From assembly GCA_947254045.1 (NCBI GenBank), contig CAMYBO010000094.1:1-5270 (forward strand): a stretch of 5,270 nucleotides of DNA, written 5' to 3'. The position numbers and the translations under genes are program-made. Origin of the DNA: an uncultured Granulicatella sp. Lineage in GTDB: Bacteria > Bacillota > Bacilli > Lactobacillales > Aerococcaceae. Shown piece by piece: positions 5,210 to 5,270 of this stretch. The notes under the pieces were generated by a model. It saw only the letters and a list, made by a program, of their open reading frames with translations. It was not told the origin of the DNA and searched no databases. How positions within the stretch are numbered: position 1 is the first letter of the stretch; each line of letters begins with the position of its first letter.

Positions 5210-5270
5210 GGCTCCTTGTCAAATAGGGTTGATGAAACAATTTTAGTGAAGGAATTAAGCAGCGTCAGGT
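5210..5270. mobile_element. Probable end of an ISL3-family insertion sequence (partial)
   Basis: The sequence starting GGCTCCTTGTCAAATAGG, then GTTGATGAA, resembles the terminal inverted repeats of ISL3-family elements in streptococci and relatives, which begin GGCTCTTTGTCAA or similar (recognised from memory). It starts exactly after the T-rich tail of the rnhC terminator. ISL3 elements duplicate 8 bp of target, so GTTATTTT (5202-5209) is the predicted duplication. No transposase frame is visible in the 61 bases available, so orientation and completeness are unknown, and it could be a solitary IS remnant. Confidence 0.55.

Noticed and set aside
5211..5270. Partial transposase coding region at the right edge
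   Set aside because: Neither strand shows a recognisable transposase segment in the 60 bases available, so only the IS terminus is claimed.
1..5270. CRISPR array, tRNA or rRNA genes, toxin-antitoxin pair, phage or defence genes
   Set aside because: No regularly spaced repeats, no tRNA- or rRNA-like sequence, and no open frames beyond the six core genes.

Overview
The window looks like a chromosomal housekeeping segment of a low-GC Firmicute, most likely a member of the Lactobacillales outside Streptococcus. A Carnobacteriaceae genus such as Granulicatella is a low-confidence guess. The reasons are AT-rich coding sequence (about 27-30% G+C in sampled lines of relQ and yjbK), AGGAGG-type ribosome binding sites, GTG and TTG starts, and a gene set matching the Bacillus subtilis yjbH-yjbK-yjbM-yjbN-yjbO neighbourhood. 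The Bacillus genes yjbI, yjbJ and yjbL are absent here.

Layout. Bases 3-116 hold a decayed + strand fragment of a cell-wall (choline-type) binding repeat protein. Bases 101-236 are non-coding, dense in inverted repeats, and end in a short AT-rich tandem repeat. Three minus-strand genes follow and read leftwards as one probable operon: relQ (2005-2667), ppnK/nadK (1149-1964) and an rluD-type pseudouridine synthase (246-1136). A 159-bp divergent region (2668-2826) carries the relQ promoter. Rightwards from it lie the CYTH-domain gene yjbK (2827-3417), the Spx adaptor gene spxH/yjbH (3498-4184) with its own promoter, and rnhC for RNase HIII (4234-5148). A hairpin terminator at 5164-5209 closes rnhC. 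From about 5210 to the window end the sequence resembles the terminal inverted repeat of an ISL3-family insertion sequence.

How the genes work together. RelQ makes (p)ppGpp-type alarmones and SpxH controls the stress regulator Spx, so the divergent pair of transcription units groups stress-response functions. NAD kinase supplies NADP(H). RluD modifies 23S rRNA and RNase HIII removes RNA from RNA:DNA hybrids. The YjbK-like protein probably binds or hydrolyses a phosphate-rich substrate.

I do not see a new biological system here. All six intact genes belong to recognised families and have their key motifs. The parts most worth a second look are the two edges (pseudogene relic and hairpin cluster on the left, IS-like end on the right), the Cys/His-rich C-terminal tail of SpxH, and the terminator placed directly before the rnhC ribosome binding site.
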